Source: Atopsyche davidsoni (taxonomy: Eukaryota; Arthropoda; Insecta; Trichoptera; Hydrobiosidae). From it: a DNA stretch of 64,000 bases. Of this stretch, positions 1 to 10,900 are shown one piece after another; positions within the stretch are counted from its first letter, which is position 1, and each line of letters opens with the position of its first letter. Below the pieces are notes generated by a model. That model searched no databases. It saw only the letters and a list, made by a program, of their open reading frames with translations, and was not told where the DNA came from. A program made the translations under genes and the position numbers. The stretch is taken from assembly GCA_022113835.1 (NCBI GenBank), contig JAILWY010000012.1, positions 2,294,001 to 2,358,000 of the forward strand. Direction: 5' to 3'.

Positions 1-1008
1 ATCGCAGCTGCTCGGCGGGAGCACGCGGACTTGTAACGATCTGTCTTATAAACTAAAAGCTTGAAGAAGTAAAAATAAATAGCTAGCTTTTTTGTAGAAG
101 CAGTATAACAAGTAAAACAAGAATAAAACTTAAAAATCATCATTTATCCTTCGGAAATCTCCAGCACTCGATTGGAAAAAAAAATTAATACAACATCTTT
201 TCAAACATTCTATAAAAGAGACACTATATTTAATAGCTATTTATTTGAGATGCAACATTGTAGAGACCGATACACTACATAGATTTTATTGATCTCGTAG
301 ATACTTTTGAATATTTGCAGATGCCACTTATATTATTAATTTCTTGTTCAAAAGATCCAGTTAGGTTGTGATGGATCTGTGGCGGTTTTTAAAGAAATCC
401 TTTTTTTACAATTGAGTGATATCTTATTGAACTTAATACCGCACATTTTTTTTTTGTTATTTTCAGTGAACCCTAAGAAATCTAAATGAATTTAGTAAAG
501 TTATTTAAATACAAAAAATCAATAAAAATATACGGATAGTGCCCGTTACTGGGCAGTGCACTACAATTGTCGTGAAGGTTAATAAAACAAAGCCAAAAAA
601 CCCGCCTAACCCCACCATTTCCCCCTAAATGCTTGCTGTTCTCGACTCGCCCGCGACCCGCGAACAAAAACCCGGGTTTTAACGGAAACCCGACAGATTT
701 AGTGCTCGCTAAGGAAATTGCTTGACCGCGCGTTAAATTTTCTTACCCAACATTTTTTTACCCGGCAACCTCGTTTTCGTATTAAATCCAAGTATTTTAT
801 TTGCAAATTTACTACAACTTAGCTTCCGCCTTAAATCCTTTGTACCTGAAACCATGTTTTGAGTTTATGTGTACTATTTTCAATGCTTAAAATTATATTT
901 CTATAAGTGCATTATTACATGCGACAAATTAAAAATCACGATGAGACACACATTACGCCGGCATTGCTTTAGCGGCAGTCTACCGGTATATTACTGTTAT
1001 GTGTTTTT

Positions 1009-1013
<5 letters not shown>

Positions 1014-1071
<58 letters not shown>
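1014..1071. repeat. TA dinucleotide microsatellite
   Basis: An almost uninterrupted run of alternating T and A of about 58 bases. Confidence 0.95.
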
Positions 1072-1077
<6 letters not shown>

Positions 1078-1659
1078 CCATAACTTGTATAAAAAAAAAA
1101 ATCATTTCATTTGTATTATTAAGACAGTATAATTAAGATGAAACAATAAAGCACATCTTTAAAATTATATTGTTAATTTAAAATAAAGTAATTTTTGTCA
1201 TGCATGTATAAATATATAACAAACAAAAAAAACTCGACAATGATGTTTTAATATAATAGTATTGTATTTAATATTTTCTTTAACCTTTCCTTTTCCTTAT
1301 ACCTTACATTTTTTTTATATCGTTCCAACTAAACATCAGATCAACCCTTCAATGCGCTTTTCATATATTAAAACAGAGTCATATTAAATATGAGCATCTG
1401 CGTGTATTCTCGCATGACTTTCACGTTATGCACATTTATTTTATTTTTCGACCTTCTTTTCTCTTCTATTAAAAATGCGTGAAATATGACATTTACTTTA
1501 GAGAAATCAGATGAGACGAGACTTGTTGTTTTAAAAAAAAATTCACTCCAAATTCAAAATTTTTTTTGCGTCACATCAAATATAGATATTCTCACAATAA
1601 AAGCTAGTTTTTCTGCATACAATAAGCAGCAATAACAGTTGGATTATTACGCGATGTTT

Positions 1660-1910
1660 AATTTCTCACGCAAGGGCCCTTTGCGGGCACAGCGGTAAAC
1701 TAAGTGAGATCACGTACAGAATGTCACGAGTCATATACGGCCGCCGCCCCGCAATAAACATCGCCCGGGCGCGCTGCCGCGCCGCACTTTATTGTGTATC
1801 GGCCGGCCGCCATAAATCCGGCCCTGTCCCCCTGTCCGCGTACTGGGCGGCCCCTGATTGGCTGCCGGACTGCGGCATCAACCGTGCTTTTTTAATATTT
1901 AATTTTAATG
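1660..1910. promoter_or_regulatory. GC-rich island, possible enhancer
   Basis: A sharp GC-rich block in AT-rich flank. It holds CCATAAATC, CAATAAAC and TTTATTG motifs, which resemble posterior Hox/Cad sites, and a near-palindrome around GGGCCC at 1676-1681. The short open frame here (1721-1921) has no family resemblance. Regulatory function is inference. Confidence 0.25.
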
Positions 1911-2646
1911 AACACTCCTGAAGCCATCCCCATGCATATATAGCAAAACGCAGCAAGTGAAAAAAAAAATATTTTCATGTAAAACAAATTCACCGGTAGA
2001 CTGCCGCTTAAGCAGCTGTGGTGAGAAATTCGCCTTTTAATTACCTGGCGAAATCGTGTCATTTAATTAATTTAATTGTCACATTATTTTTCCATATCGA
2101 AAATTATTTTTTTTTACAGAGTATTGAAAAAACTATAAATTATATTTATCTATTTTTTATTATTTAATTAGCGTCCATTTTCAGGGTAAAATAAAATCTT
2201 GAAGATGTTGAAAAATTTTATAAAATGACGACTATTCAAAACCAAAGTTTGTTAAAGGTTTTTTTTTTTTAAATTTTTTAATTAATAAGACGCACATGGT
2301 TTATATTTAATCTTTTAATTCTAATTTAAAAAAAGACTTAAATGTTTAGGATTCTTGGAAAATGTACCGGACGAATCTCCAAATTCCTACACTTCAATCG
2401 GAAAAACACATATTTATCATATTAATAGTAAATGTATAAGAAATAAAAATATATTGTGTTCGGAAGAAGGGATGTATGAAACTTTTTGCATTAAAATATT
2501 TTTGATTGGTGCAGTCGATTTTTCGCAAAACGGACTAGAAAATGATCAAAAAAACTCGATTATGGGACCTAGACCCTTAAGAAAACGACGCAGTACTGAT
2601 AGAATGCCGCTTAAGCGACGCCAACGACACACGGTGAAAACAGCGT

Positions 2647-4045
2647 GACACATTTCCCACTCCCAATATTTGCAACTTCTTCTTCTGATCTTGTCGCTGA
2701 TCGTTTCATTGAACATATTTCTATCCTAGGATAGTCTCACTAATTCGGCCGTACTTCCAAATTCAGCATTCACGTAAACTTCCTCCCTTAAATGCCTATC
2801 AGCTGTATGATGCTATATTTACTGCTACAGGAAACTTTCAGGAAACGTCAGGAGCTCTCGTTCAAGACTCGCATTTGTGACGCGGTCAACCCGTGATATT
2901 TTAAGGATTCTTATGCATAGCCACATTTTAAGCGCATAGTGTAATGCGCAATGGTCCAGTCTTTAAATAAAGGTGAATGCGAACAGACGTCTTTTATTAA
3001 ACTCTACACTGGCGACGAGATAAACAAAATCGCGTGCGTCTAAGAACAATAAGCAGTGAGAGAAAAGAAAGACGTGGCACTAAAAATATTGCAAAGAAAA
3101 AAAATTGCTGTTTCTTTGTTTCTTCGAGCGTGGTGGGCTGTCAGACGCGTCGGTAAAGCAGAGACCGCGTGTGTCAGAAATATGTGTTTGACGTCTATTC
3201 TATCGTTTAGAGAAAAATTCGCCCATTCGAATTTTGAAATTTTACTAAAGAAAAGTAAATGAAAGCTATGTCAGTGGGAAAGATGGCGGAGCGTGGTCAT
3301 CATATGTTAACAGATTGGAGGTGTTCTTTCTGGTGAACGAGGTGAAGGACAATTTAAAATTACCTACGTTGATAAGGGACAAAACATACGAATTGTTAGT
3401 GCATCTGGCGACCCCAATAAAACCGTCTGATACAGATAAAAGATGCAGGTTTCGAAAACATAGACAGGCGAACAATGAGAAAATCGCTGTCTTTGTAGCG
3501 GAATTAAAACGGCTCGTGCGGCACATAGTAGTCCAAGCCTGACGACATAACACTCGGTGAATCTCTTGGTAAACACTCGGTGAGCATTGAACGTTCCTCC
3601 TATTAAATTTTAAAACAGTGATTCCTGACATTCAGATGATCCCAAAGCTCCTGTCATTCCTCCTCGCCCCGTTAATGATAATAGCGTGATCCGACGATCC
3701 ATCCAATCCTCACTTACGCCTGCCTCGTCTGGAGATACATCCCATCTGAGAAACACAAGCCTCTCCAAAATAAAATCCTCCGCTAGGCACTCAATACCTC
3801 GAGGTTCATCCAAAATGCCCAGCTCCACAGAAACACCAACACCAAAACGATCCAAGAGGTCATCATCGACCTCGCACTCTTCTTCCAAATATCCACCCAC
3901 TTCCAAACCCCTCAATCAACACCTTCTTCGAGTTCTACCTCGAGTACCACCCACCCAACCCCAAACACAACCCAGTCATTTTGAAGGCGCTGAAAGAAAA
4001 TCTTCCTGTTTCGCCGATAAAGCCAAATACACTAGACTATCCTGA
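2647..4045 (+). mobile_element. Degenerate Ty3/gypsy-type retrotransposon
   Basis: A probable 5' LTR (about 2647-3008, ending CTACA, with AATAAAG near its end) is followed by a tRNA-primer-like TGGCGACGAGATAAAC at 3010. A frame at 3315-3542 reads like insect gypsy Gag (FFLVNEVKDNLKLPTL, DKTYELLVHLATP, KIAVFVAELKRL) with a deletion in the middle. A Ser/Pro/Arg-rich frame at 3686-4045 may be the end of Pol. Protease, reverse transcriptase and most of integrase are absent and no 3' LTR is recognised, so the copy is dead. Confidence 0.6.
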
Positions 4046-5258
4046 CATTCACTGCAAGAAAATATTATAATTTTTGTATGATATTACTAAAAGGTAATTT
4101 CAGAAATCTTTGATCGCTTTAGTTCTAGGTGTGAATCTGAATTTTTTTATAATTTTTAAAATGAAATCGTGCCGCTGGCTATCCCGGCGAGCCCGCGTGC
4201 CGTGACGGCGGTGCAATATGTCAGCGCTGATGGATGGGCGGAGGTGTGAGCGAGCCGGCGCCAGCTCCTCGCGGCTGCTGCACCCGCTGCCAGCAGCGCG
4301 ACTTCTTTGTCTCGGCCGGACATTGTGTTTTGCTCTCTCATTGTGGAACCGGCGTACACTGTCAATATCTCTTACTTCTGATAGCCGCTGTTTCTGCCTC
4401 GAACTACCTGTACAAATATTTTATATATATTTTTCAACAATTATGAATTTATGTAATCGATATTTTTGACAGCGATTACTTGGTGGAATTCCATTTTAAT
4501 ATTTGATTTTTTCACATTTTATTATAAAAATGAAGAATTTCCTTTACAGCTTAAACTGCTTCTTTTTTATTAATTTTGCTAAAAGTCTTTGTAATTACGG
4601 ATATATTTACTTTACTATATAATTATTTATTTTATCTCATCTGTCACTTCGATAAGCCTTCTAAAAAAATGAGCGTAAGTGAATGAGCCAAATATAGACT
4701 GTAACGAAGTAATAAACGTACCTATAACTATAAAAAACTTATAAAATTATCTGTTTTATTCGGTATGTAGTCTGGGGGTCTAGCGTATGCAAAGATACTA
4801 CAAACACTTTTTTTTTTTATTTCCATTTATTTTTATTATTTATCACTGAGTACTTTATAACAAAATTGGTAATATTATACTGCATTATCTTTCTTGCCAA
4901 TAAATACTACTTTTATCATCATATTTATAATTGCATAAATGCATAACAAGTGCACAATGGAGTGAGCATGTACGATCCAGCGTCCGACTCAAAAGAATGC
5001 CGCACTTGCAGTCAATTCTCTTATATGCCCTGGTCTCTTGGTACTATCTTCGGTAATCTGAAGGCATCCAGCCGGGATTTGCGACACGGCCTGATGCGGA
5101 TTCCCCGCGTGCCTCGCTTAAAAGGAAAATCGCTCCCGGCAGTATCTGCGCCATCTTGAACCGCTTCTCTGGAAACTATGGGGAAATATGATATTCCCCA
5201 CTCCGGCGGCAGCTTTCAGGGCGATGTTTATTCGGTGCGCCATTCATATTTCCTAGGC

Positions 5259-5650
5259 CAGGGGTCCCCAACCTTTTTGCGTCCAAGAGCACATTCTATA
5301 ATGCCCGTCGGTCGGCGGGCACCATTTATTTTTTCAAGGTATGTTTATAGTTGGACATAATCAACAATACATATAATGAATAAAAAATATTTAATTCCAA
5401 AATATAATAAATATTGTTTATATTTTTATGTAAAATAATAACATAAGCAACGAATAATTATTTTTAATAGCAACTTTAAAATATACAAAGAATTATTATT
5501 TTGATATAATTATTTTCGCTTATATTTCTCTGTTTAATTACTAAATTTAATTTTTTTAATAACATTTTATCGTGGTCGCACAGAGGCGGGCACAGGTAAA
5601 GCGGTCGGCGGGCGCCATGGTGCCCGCGGGCATAGGGTTGGGGACCACTG
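5259..5650. mobile_element. Non-autonomous hAT element (392 bp)
   Basis: The ends are CAGGGGTCCCCAACC and GGTTGGGGACCACTG, matching inverted repeats of the SPIN/Charlie-like hAT type. The flanks TCCTAGGC and CTCTAGGC fit a mutated 8-bp target duplication (6 of 8) and the hAT preference for nTCTAGAn. GTCGGCGGGC sub-terminal repeats occur near both ends. The interior is AT-rich with no transposase. Confidence 0.8.
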
Positions 5651-7550
5651 CTCTAGGCGATTCCTTCAGTCGCTTTGCTCTGCCGCATATTCGGAATATC
5701 CATTTCATCTGTTTTCTAGATCTCCGGGAGTTGCTACAGTTGCAAAGATCATAATAAATATCCAGAGCTGAAAATGGATATCTCACGTATTGTGCGCTTG
5801 TTATTAAACTAGCCGAGGGATTTCAAGTAAACGTGACAGAATTGTAAAATACAAATTCTGTACAGTACTTACAAAATATTAGATGGAGCTATTTTTAATT
5901 CATTAATCATAGAACCTTCATTTGAATTCTGTGAGATTAGATGTCCCCAAAGATAGCTCAAATGTATTTTTTATAAAGATCAAGTAATTCTAATTGTTTA
6001 ACCATTTATATATATTTATTTAGTATTAAATTCAAAGTCTAAAAGAACGTATATTTATTTAATATAGTTTTAGATTTATTCATGTAACAGTCAAGTATGA
6101 TTAAAATTTAGTTAAGAATATTATTATCTTCATAAAACAATATAATAATTTGGTTTAATAAATTCTTAAGTAGTTGTTTTTTGCTTTTAATTCTCTCAAT
6201 TCATCAAAACCCAAAAGATCGCGATATAAAAATATTACTTAATTTATTAACATCCATAGCATACATATACCACTTTTTACTACTCCCCGTCCTCTACAAT
6301 ACGTCGATTGTGATTGATGAGGCGCAGGAGCTAACCGGACTGAAGAAAATTGTAAGGACGTCCTCCTTTTTCTGCGCTTCTGGTCTCGACTGCAAAGCAG
6401 AGCGTCCTTCAGTATAATAAACGCGGCTAGGTAAAAAAATCCACGTTGTCTTTGCAGACAGACGATTACCAGAATGCGATGGCTCTTCGACATAAAATTA
6501 TGCTAATTCTTATTTCTTTTAATTTTTTCGGATGCTTGAAATTCTGGTCGGTTAGTTTATGTTATTGTTGACAGTTTTTCAGCTCTCAATTGAATATGAT
6601 TGACTTTTTAAGGTTTTAATTTACTTAAAGGGTTATACAACCATGGCATATAAGATTGTTTCAAAGTCGTCACATATATGCATAAGTATATGTGAATACG
6701 GTTAGTTTGTTTTTTGAGATTTTTGCGGATTTTTGTTGTTTGTTGCAAAATGCAAATTTCAAAAAGTGATCATGTATTGCAAATAACAACACCAATAGAC
6801 TGCTGCTAAAGTAAACTGTCTCGTTAACAATGCGCCTCGTTTAGATGACGCACGTACAACTACTTGAGGCACACACGAAGAACCATTTACTGCGATAATT
6901 TTATACCAAGTCTTGAAAACATGTAACTGTAATGCACAACTCTTTAAAAATCAAAATAAATTTAAAAAAATTGTATATTTTATAAACGTTATTTCAGGTA
7001 AATAAAAAAACCAAGGTTCTGTCCGTGATCAATCAAAAGAATTACTCACCCACTCTTGAACGTCAAACAACCAACTTTACGCCTTTTTAATGGTTGACAA
7101 CAACAAAATTTCCCCATTGCTCCCCGCGGGATGATGGAGCGCTTTCCGATTGGTCGGGAGAGGCAGTGCCGGGCTAATTGAAGGTGATATGATGGAGCAG
7201 CCGGGGTGATGGATGACCTCAATGGGAGTGGAACGAAAGCATCTGATCACATTACGACTTGAAGGCATTGAAATAAAATTACACCGAAAAATATAGATTT
7301 GACAAGTGTCAAGGACGAAATAGGCACACATTCAAAAATAATTTAATTTATAACAAGAATTTAGGTGATATTATTTTAAGTGAGAATCTTGAATATTGTA
7401 TACACAATAATTTATGGGTTAAAAGCACGGGTTGTTGCGTAATCGATAAAATAAATTAATATATACATTAACTTATGTAAATTATTTTTTTGAACACCTT
7501 ATTGTGATCCATAAAATACCTGCGCATGTAATTTGAAGAAAAAAAATCAA

Positions 7551-7637
7551 AGAGTGTATAGCCTAGATTTCACACGCGAATTTTGCCCACTACGCACATC
7601 AGTTTGGTCAATTTGGTTACCCGCTCAAAGTGTGTTA
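7551..7637 (+). repeat. 85-bp dispersed repeat, copy 1
   Basis: It starts GAGTGTATAGCCTAGATTTC and contains CAATTTGGTTACCCGCTCAAAGTGTGTTA. Other copies are at 11210 and 11385. It lies just before the Wnt10 exon at 7661. No inverted ends are seen. Confidence 0.75.
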
Positions 7638-7660
7638 TTAAAAATGTTTGATTGTTCCAG

Positions 7661-7977
7661 GCTTCCGCGAGTCGGCCTTCGCGTACGCCATCACGGCGGC
7701 CGGCGTGGCGCACTCGGTGGCGCGGGCATGCGCTCAGGGGCACGTGCTGGCGTGCGGCTGCGACCCCGGGGTGCGCGCCGGCGCCTCCGGGCCCCGCGCG
7801 CCCCCCGGCCCGCCCGCCCCCGGCGCCCCCAAGGCGGCGCGCTCCTGGAAGTGGGGCGGCTGCTCGCACAACCTCGACTACGGCATGGGCTTCTCCAAGC
7901 AGTTCCTGGACGCCAGGGAGACCGGAGGCGACCTGCAGTCCAGGGTCAACCTGCACAACAACGAAGCCGGCAGACTG
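7661..7977 (+). CDS. Wnt10: Wnt10 exon with FRESAF and WGGCSHN blocks
   Basis: The acceptor is the TTCCAG ending at 7660 and the donor is CTG|GTGAGA at 7977/7978. The exon enters in phase with two bases of a Gly codon and leaves at a codon boundary, giving 105 codons plus the shared one. Between CGCDP and RSWKWGG lies a low-complexity Gly/Ala/Pro insert of about 25 residues, at the place where vertebrate Wnt10 proteins also carry a variable insert. A copy of an 85-bp dispersed repeat ends about 24 bases before this exon. Confidence 0.92.
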
Positions 7978-10900
7978 GTGAGATTCACTCGCAATCAACA
8001 ACTTTTCACCCACACCTAAGTACGCCGTCAGGCACTCTCCGCGTCGCGGGGGCATCTCTTTTATTTCGCCTCCTTGAAGGCACATGGCATTGAAAACATA
8101 CGAAAACAAACACGTCCTTCAAGGCTTCCTCGTTTCCTGCGGGGGGGGTGTTAGGTTAGGCCAGAAGATGTTGCTCTCACGTTCTGGTGTAGGCGTGCAG
8201 GTGCTTCTCGGACCTCCCTCCTTCCGGTGCTTCCCTCGCACGCCGTGCCTTTCCAATCCCATGCCCGTGTTGCGCGTCAGGCACCAACGATTCGCATCGC
8301 TGGTGGGCTCCCTGTCGCTGCTAGAGGCGTCTTGGATCCGGTTGCGTCTATCCTAGCTAAGCTAGGTTTGCAACAGCCGAGCAGTTCAGTCGTCACTCTA
8401 GAGACGAACGTTCCGCCCGACTGCTCCCAGGGTGCACCACGGGGAGGTTTGAGTCCAACTTCGCACCCCATATTGCATCCCTACTACAAACAAATCTCAC
8501 GTGACTTATCCAACTGAAAAAGTTGATTTTTAAAACTTAGCAATGCGTCATCCAAGACGTAATGAAACAACTTTTAAACAACAATAAACTCATTGAACAT
8601 TTTACTTACTCCCAACAATCATTGCCTTTTATTCTATACGTTGAGCGGGTGTGAAGGATCGGTAATGGACTTAGAATGATCGTGGAGGGATGTGCTCTGG
8701 AAAAATCTTGAGGAGTATCTCATCTAAACGCCAGAGCTTTATAAGGAAAGGATTATAAAGGTGTCCTAAAATTAACGCAAGATTTGAATTTGTCGCCATT
8801 TTTGCAGTAAAGTTTTGGGAACACCAAAAAAAACAATTTGACAGCTGACAGTTTAGGGTTACCTTATCGTATTGACTTTATGATTCATTTAAAAAATAAC
8901 AACCAAAAGACTAAAAACTGCGTTTTCTATTTAATTCAAATCTTTTTCACTATTTTTCCTTTAGAAAACCATGAATACTGGCTCAGTATGAGTATATGAA
9001 ACGGTCGCCAACCTCCTCTGAGGAGAGGCACTTGATGAAGAAGAAATAATTCACGAAACAAGTCTCACAAAACAAAATAAAAATGTGCTCATCTCATAAT
9101 AAATCCTTTCTTTAAATAAAAAAAATATTTTTAATGGAATCTCACCAACTTCTCTCTGTCAAATATATTGAATGTATTTATAATGACTCCAGTAGTGACT
9201 GAAAAAAAGCACTTTGCCGTGTGGATCGTAAATAGTTAATTTTCCTTAAACCCCCCAATTCCCACTATCGCGACTAAAACTATCTTCACCGATGTTATTA
9301 CGAAAATGTAAAATAAGCCCACTATTCATCGCGCAGCAATAAAGCATCAGTAATTGACATAAGTGCCTCCTCTCCGCTTTCACTCCGGTAATTAACCCAT
9401 CGAGAACGATCTGGTCTCATTGGCTGCACCAGCCTTTGGTCATGAAAGACACTCCCGATGGTGCTAATAAAGGCCTGAAAAGAACTATGAACAGAAAAAA
9501 AAAATTGACAAACCGCGTCTCGTAGGCTAATTGGCTCATCGAGACTTCAATAGCAACGCTGCTGTTGCTTTCGTAAAAGTCGGAATGCTAACGCTATCTG
9601 TGAATCCACGCAACACACTTCGTGTCTGGTTCATTCGTTCAGCTAATAAATATAATTGAGAGATGGTCGCCGATTGATAATTATACGTCAAAATAAATAT
9701 TTTTTATGTGTGCCTGATTTAATTGGGTGACAATTTTGTAAATTTATTTTTACTGCTCATGATCAAATTATATCGAACTTAATTGTGTTGCATTACTGAG
9801 AATGTCTTGATACTTTAAATATGTACTATACAATTTAAATAGACAAGCGTGCAACAATTAAAGTAATATATTTTTAAATTTTTATGTAGAAAATATTATA
9901 CCGAAGCATTATTATATTATACATAAATTATAGATGATTTTTTTTTTACTTTACATGGCATCAACGCTGCTGTAGAGTTAAATGAAGATATTTTAAAAAA
10001 TATTGGTACGGCTGGGGTAATTTAAAAAAAAAAAAACAATAATACTTTAGTATAGAAAAACATAACTAAACTGCTAAAGTTAGTAATAACAATAAATTAC
10101 AGGTAAAATGTTGATCCGGCGCATCCTCGCGGGAAGGTGATGTTTTTGGTCATTAAACGTATTGAGTCGGTCTATCAAAAGCAGTTAATGTCGGGTATTA
10201 ATACAGCAACGCGCACACCTCCGCGCCAGGGCCGGACTCGGGCAGATTAGGTTAGGTTAGGTATTTTTTTTGCGATTCGAGATATTTTACAAAAACTCTT
10301 TACAGGAATACAGGCATTTTTAAAATTATACATTTTTGAAATTTTTTTTTTTTTTAAATGGTTCAAAAAAATGATTAGCCAATGACGTCCTCGTATTTGC
10401 TGATGCTATAACATTTACTTATGCAGAAGTAAGATGTGTTTAAGAATTCGTGATAATATATATTATTTAAATTGAATCAGTTGAAATAGGTCATGGTGCT
10501 GGTTCATTGTATCCGTTTCGGAGGCTTCGCCTGGATCCACCCCTGTGCGGGACCACCGCGGCGCCCCCTCCCCCTCCCCCTCTGCCACCTGCGCCCCTCC
10601 CCGCACCTGCATTCCCAACCTAATGGGGGCTTCCCGGACCTCCGCATCACAGGGAGACACAATCAAATCACAATAATAATTCCATGCTCATATTTTTATT
10701 TTACCTAGTCTTACGTTCACCTAAAGCTATCGGCACGTTTAAAAATATTTTTTGATTTGAAAAATAAAAATAATACACTGTAAACTCTATGAATACAAAT
10801 ATTATAATGTGGCTATTTATCAAACAAGATGTTTAAGTCTAATTAACACACTAAAGGCGGGGCGGGTACTAGTACCCGTTTCGCGGACCACTGTCTGAAG

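Larger units (their letters stand above)
971..2008. repeat. Perfect 17-bp inverted repeat pair 1 kb apart
   Basis: AGCGGCAGTCTACCGGT at 971-987 is the exact reverse complement of 1992-2008. A variant (TAGACTGCTGCTAAAG) recurs near 6796, and TGCCGCTTAAGC recurs near 2602. The pair may be the ends of a DNA element of about 1 kb, with TTAA-like bases at the right outer edge (TTTA at the left). No transposase is seen between them. Confidence 0.35.
1..7660. other. Wnt10 upstream intron or flank, no exon seen
   Basis: No Wnt exon (no RWNCS-type block) is visible on either strand. The stretch is AT-rich with a TA microsatellite, a GC-rich island at about 1670-1900, a gypsy-type remnant, a hAT MITE and unrelated short ORFs that look like chance. 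If the missing Wnt10 exons precede the window, all of this is intron. Confidence 0.5.

Noticed and set aside
7570..8109. 179-codon open frame on the minus strand
   Set aside because: It is the antisense shadow of the GC-rich Wnt10 exon.
8130..8470. GC-rich block with overlapping plus-strand frames in the Wnt10 intron
   Set aside because: No protein family recognised and frames overlap freely; a B-box-like GGTTTGAGTCC is present but no A box, so I do not call a SINE.
10247..10261. Idea that a telomere fused or inserted here
   Set aside because: Only three TTAGG units; such short runs are common.
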